Positions 6,765-7,405 of a stretch of 7,405 bases of DNA are shown here, piece by piece. The notes beneath the pieces were generated by a model. It was not told the DNA's origin and searched no databases. It saw nothing but the letters and a program-made list of their open reading frames with translations. The stretch lies in NCBI GenBank assembly GCA_002711515.1, contig PARN01000019.1, positions 1 through 7,405 on the forward strand. Reading direction: 5' to 3'. The stretch comes from Rickettsiales bacterium (GTDB lineage: Bacteria; Pseudomonadota; Alphaproteobacteria; TMED127). How positions within the stretch are numbered: the first letter of the stretch is position 1; every line of letters starts with the position of its first letter. The translations under genes were made by a program, and so were the position numbers.

Positions 6765-6783
6765 AATTCGAATTGTTAACAAT
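6765..6783. repeat. Two overlapping perfect palindromes, possible operator
   Basis: AATTCGAATT (6765-6774) and ATTGTTAACAAT (6772-6783) are perfect inverted repeats of 10 and 12 bases that share three bases. They lie 30 bases before the lipoprotein ATG, where a regulator could bind. Such palindromes also arise by chance in AT-rich DNA; no known operator is recognised. Confidence 0.4.
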
Positions 6784-6812
6784 AATATTAATCATTGCGT
6801 AGTGTAATTATA

Positions 6813-7405
6813 ATGAAAAACAGATATATCAAATATATAGTACTCTCTCTCTCTTTTTCAACTTTCTCATGTACTGGAGTTCAAGAATATGTATTTCCAT
6901 CTCTTTCGGATGAAGAAGTTGTCGCTCCTCCAGCACTTGAAGAAGTTCCACAGACAATTGAAACTGTTCAACAGGATCAAAATTTAAGTCAAGAAATCCC
7001 ACCTTCTCAGTATGCCCCTCCTCCAATAGCTCAACCTGAAGTTGCATATGATACAGGACCTACTGGTACATTTGTTGGTGGTAAAATAAATCAATTTCGT
7101 GCCGACCTTTCAAGCATCCAAAATGCAATATCCTCTCACAATAATGACTTCCTTAGGTTTAAAGACCTAGTCGATGAGCAAACTTCTGTTTATCAAGGTT
7201 TGTCGAGTGCGATTAGATCTAGACTACAGATTGGAACAACTCCTGGAAACCCAATTCTTGTTGGCCAATGGAACGATGCTCAAAGGGCACTTGAAGATAT
7301 TCAAAACAATGTTAACAACCTTCAGATTGTTAATAACAGAGTAACTGCAGATGCCGCATTAATTACTCACTTAAAAAATGCAATCGATTCAAGCTTTTTC
7401 ATATC
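6813..7405 (+). CDS. Putative lipoprotein with coiled-coil region, 3' end cut by window edge
   Basis: An unbroken frame of 197 codons runs off the right edge. The N-terminus has a charged start (MKNRYIKY), a short hydrophobic core (IVLSLSFSTF) and Cys20, which looks like a lipoprotein signal peptide, although the lipobox TFSC is unusual at -3. Residues about 21-80 form an acidic, Pro/Gln/Glu-rich linker. The segment GTFVGGKINQFRADLSSI (85-102) begins a helical, probably coiled-coil region, interrupted by LQIGTTPGNPILVGQWNDAQ (138-157), which looks like a conserved family motif. I believe similar proteins occur as conserved hypothetical lipoproteins in alphaproteobacteria, but cannot confirm it. 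The linker suggests an anchored protein reaching into the periplasm. Function is unknown. ATG 6813 is chosen over an in-frame TTG at 6795; neither has a Shine-Dalgarno. Codon phase is clean throughout, which supports a real gene. Confidence 0.8.
   Translation, partial: MKNRYIKYIVLSLSFSTFSCTGVQEYVFPSLSDEEVVAPPALEEVPQTIETVQQDQNLSQEIPPSQYAPPPIAQPEVAYDTGPTGTFVGGKINQFRADLSSIQNAISSHNNDFLRFKDLVDEQTSVYQGLSSAIRSRLQIGTTPGNPILVGQWNDAQRALEDIQNNVNNLQIVNNRVTADAALITHLKNAIDSSFFI
6843..6854 (+). repeat. (CT)6 dinucleotide repeat inside the signal peptide
   Basis: Six CT units encode Leu-Ser-Leu-Ser (residues 11-14) in the hydrophobic core of the lipoprotein signal peptide, followed by four further T. Gain or loss of one unit by slipped-strand pairing would shift the frame and end translation early. 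The tract is short, so this is only a possibility. Confidence 0.6.

Larger units (their letters stand above)
6640..6812. other. AT-rich spacer between tRNA-Arg and lipoprotein gene
   Basis: This spacer separates divergent transcripts. It contains the tRNA promoter box, an A13 run (6674-6686), a T9 run (6713-6721) that together would bend the DNA, and two abutting palindromes near 6765-6783. I see no coding frame, hairpin terminator or RNA gene. The only TATAAT on the plus strand (6809-6814) overlaps the lipoprotein ATG and so cannot be its promoter unless translation starts later. Confidence 0.6.

Noticed and set aside
6809..6814. TATAAT immediately before the lipoprotein start as its promoter.
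   Set aside because: It overlaps the ATG itself, so transcription would start inside the gene and no later in-frame start preserves the signal peptide.
6829..7047. 72-codon open frame on the minus strand.
   Set aside because: It lies wholly opposite the lipoprotein frame, whose signal peptide, linker and codon phase are coherent; its Glu/Leu-rich sequence is a shadow.

Overview
The window comes from a very AT-rich, tightly packed bacterial genome, most likely a streamlined alphaproteobacterium of the marine plankton type (SAR11, HIMB59 or AEGEAN-169-like). This rests on the low GC, the poly-A/T runs, the 2 to 46 base gaps, and alphaproteobacterium-like versions of ArgD, RecX, NrdA and NrdB. 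The exact lineage is inference; no taxonomic marker gene is present.

Layout. Positions 1-1907 (minus strand) hold an ABC-2 type membrane permease followed two bases later by argD (acetylornithine aminotransferase, 3' end cut by the window edge). A 46-base divergent gap separates these from a plus-strand pair at 1954-3550, recX and an MscS-family mechanosensitive channel, whose reading frames overlap by 8 bases. The channel gene converges on nrdB with only 7 bases between stop codons. Positions 3558-6471 (minus strand) hold the class Ia ribonucleotide reductase operon nrdA-nrdB. Upstream of nrdA is a promoter whose -35 and -10 elements lie inside two NrdR-box-like sequences 31 bases apart. A tRNA-Arg(ACG) gene with encoded CCA follows at 6563-6639 (minus strand), with its own TATAAT box. 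After a 173-base AT-rich spacer containing two abutting palindromes, a plus-strand gene for a putative lipoprotein runs off the right edge.

How the genes work together. NrdA and NrdB form one enzyme that makes deoxynucleotides, and the tandem NrdR boxes suggest dATP/ATP-responsive repression by NrdR encoded elsewhere. Neither subunit has an ATP-cone, so this transcriptional control may carry more of the regulation than in E. coli. The other neighbours look like compact genome packing rather than one pathway. I found no mobile element, CRISPR array, toxin-antitoxin pair or defence system. The least understood item is the lipoprotein at the right edge.
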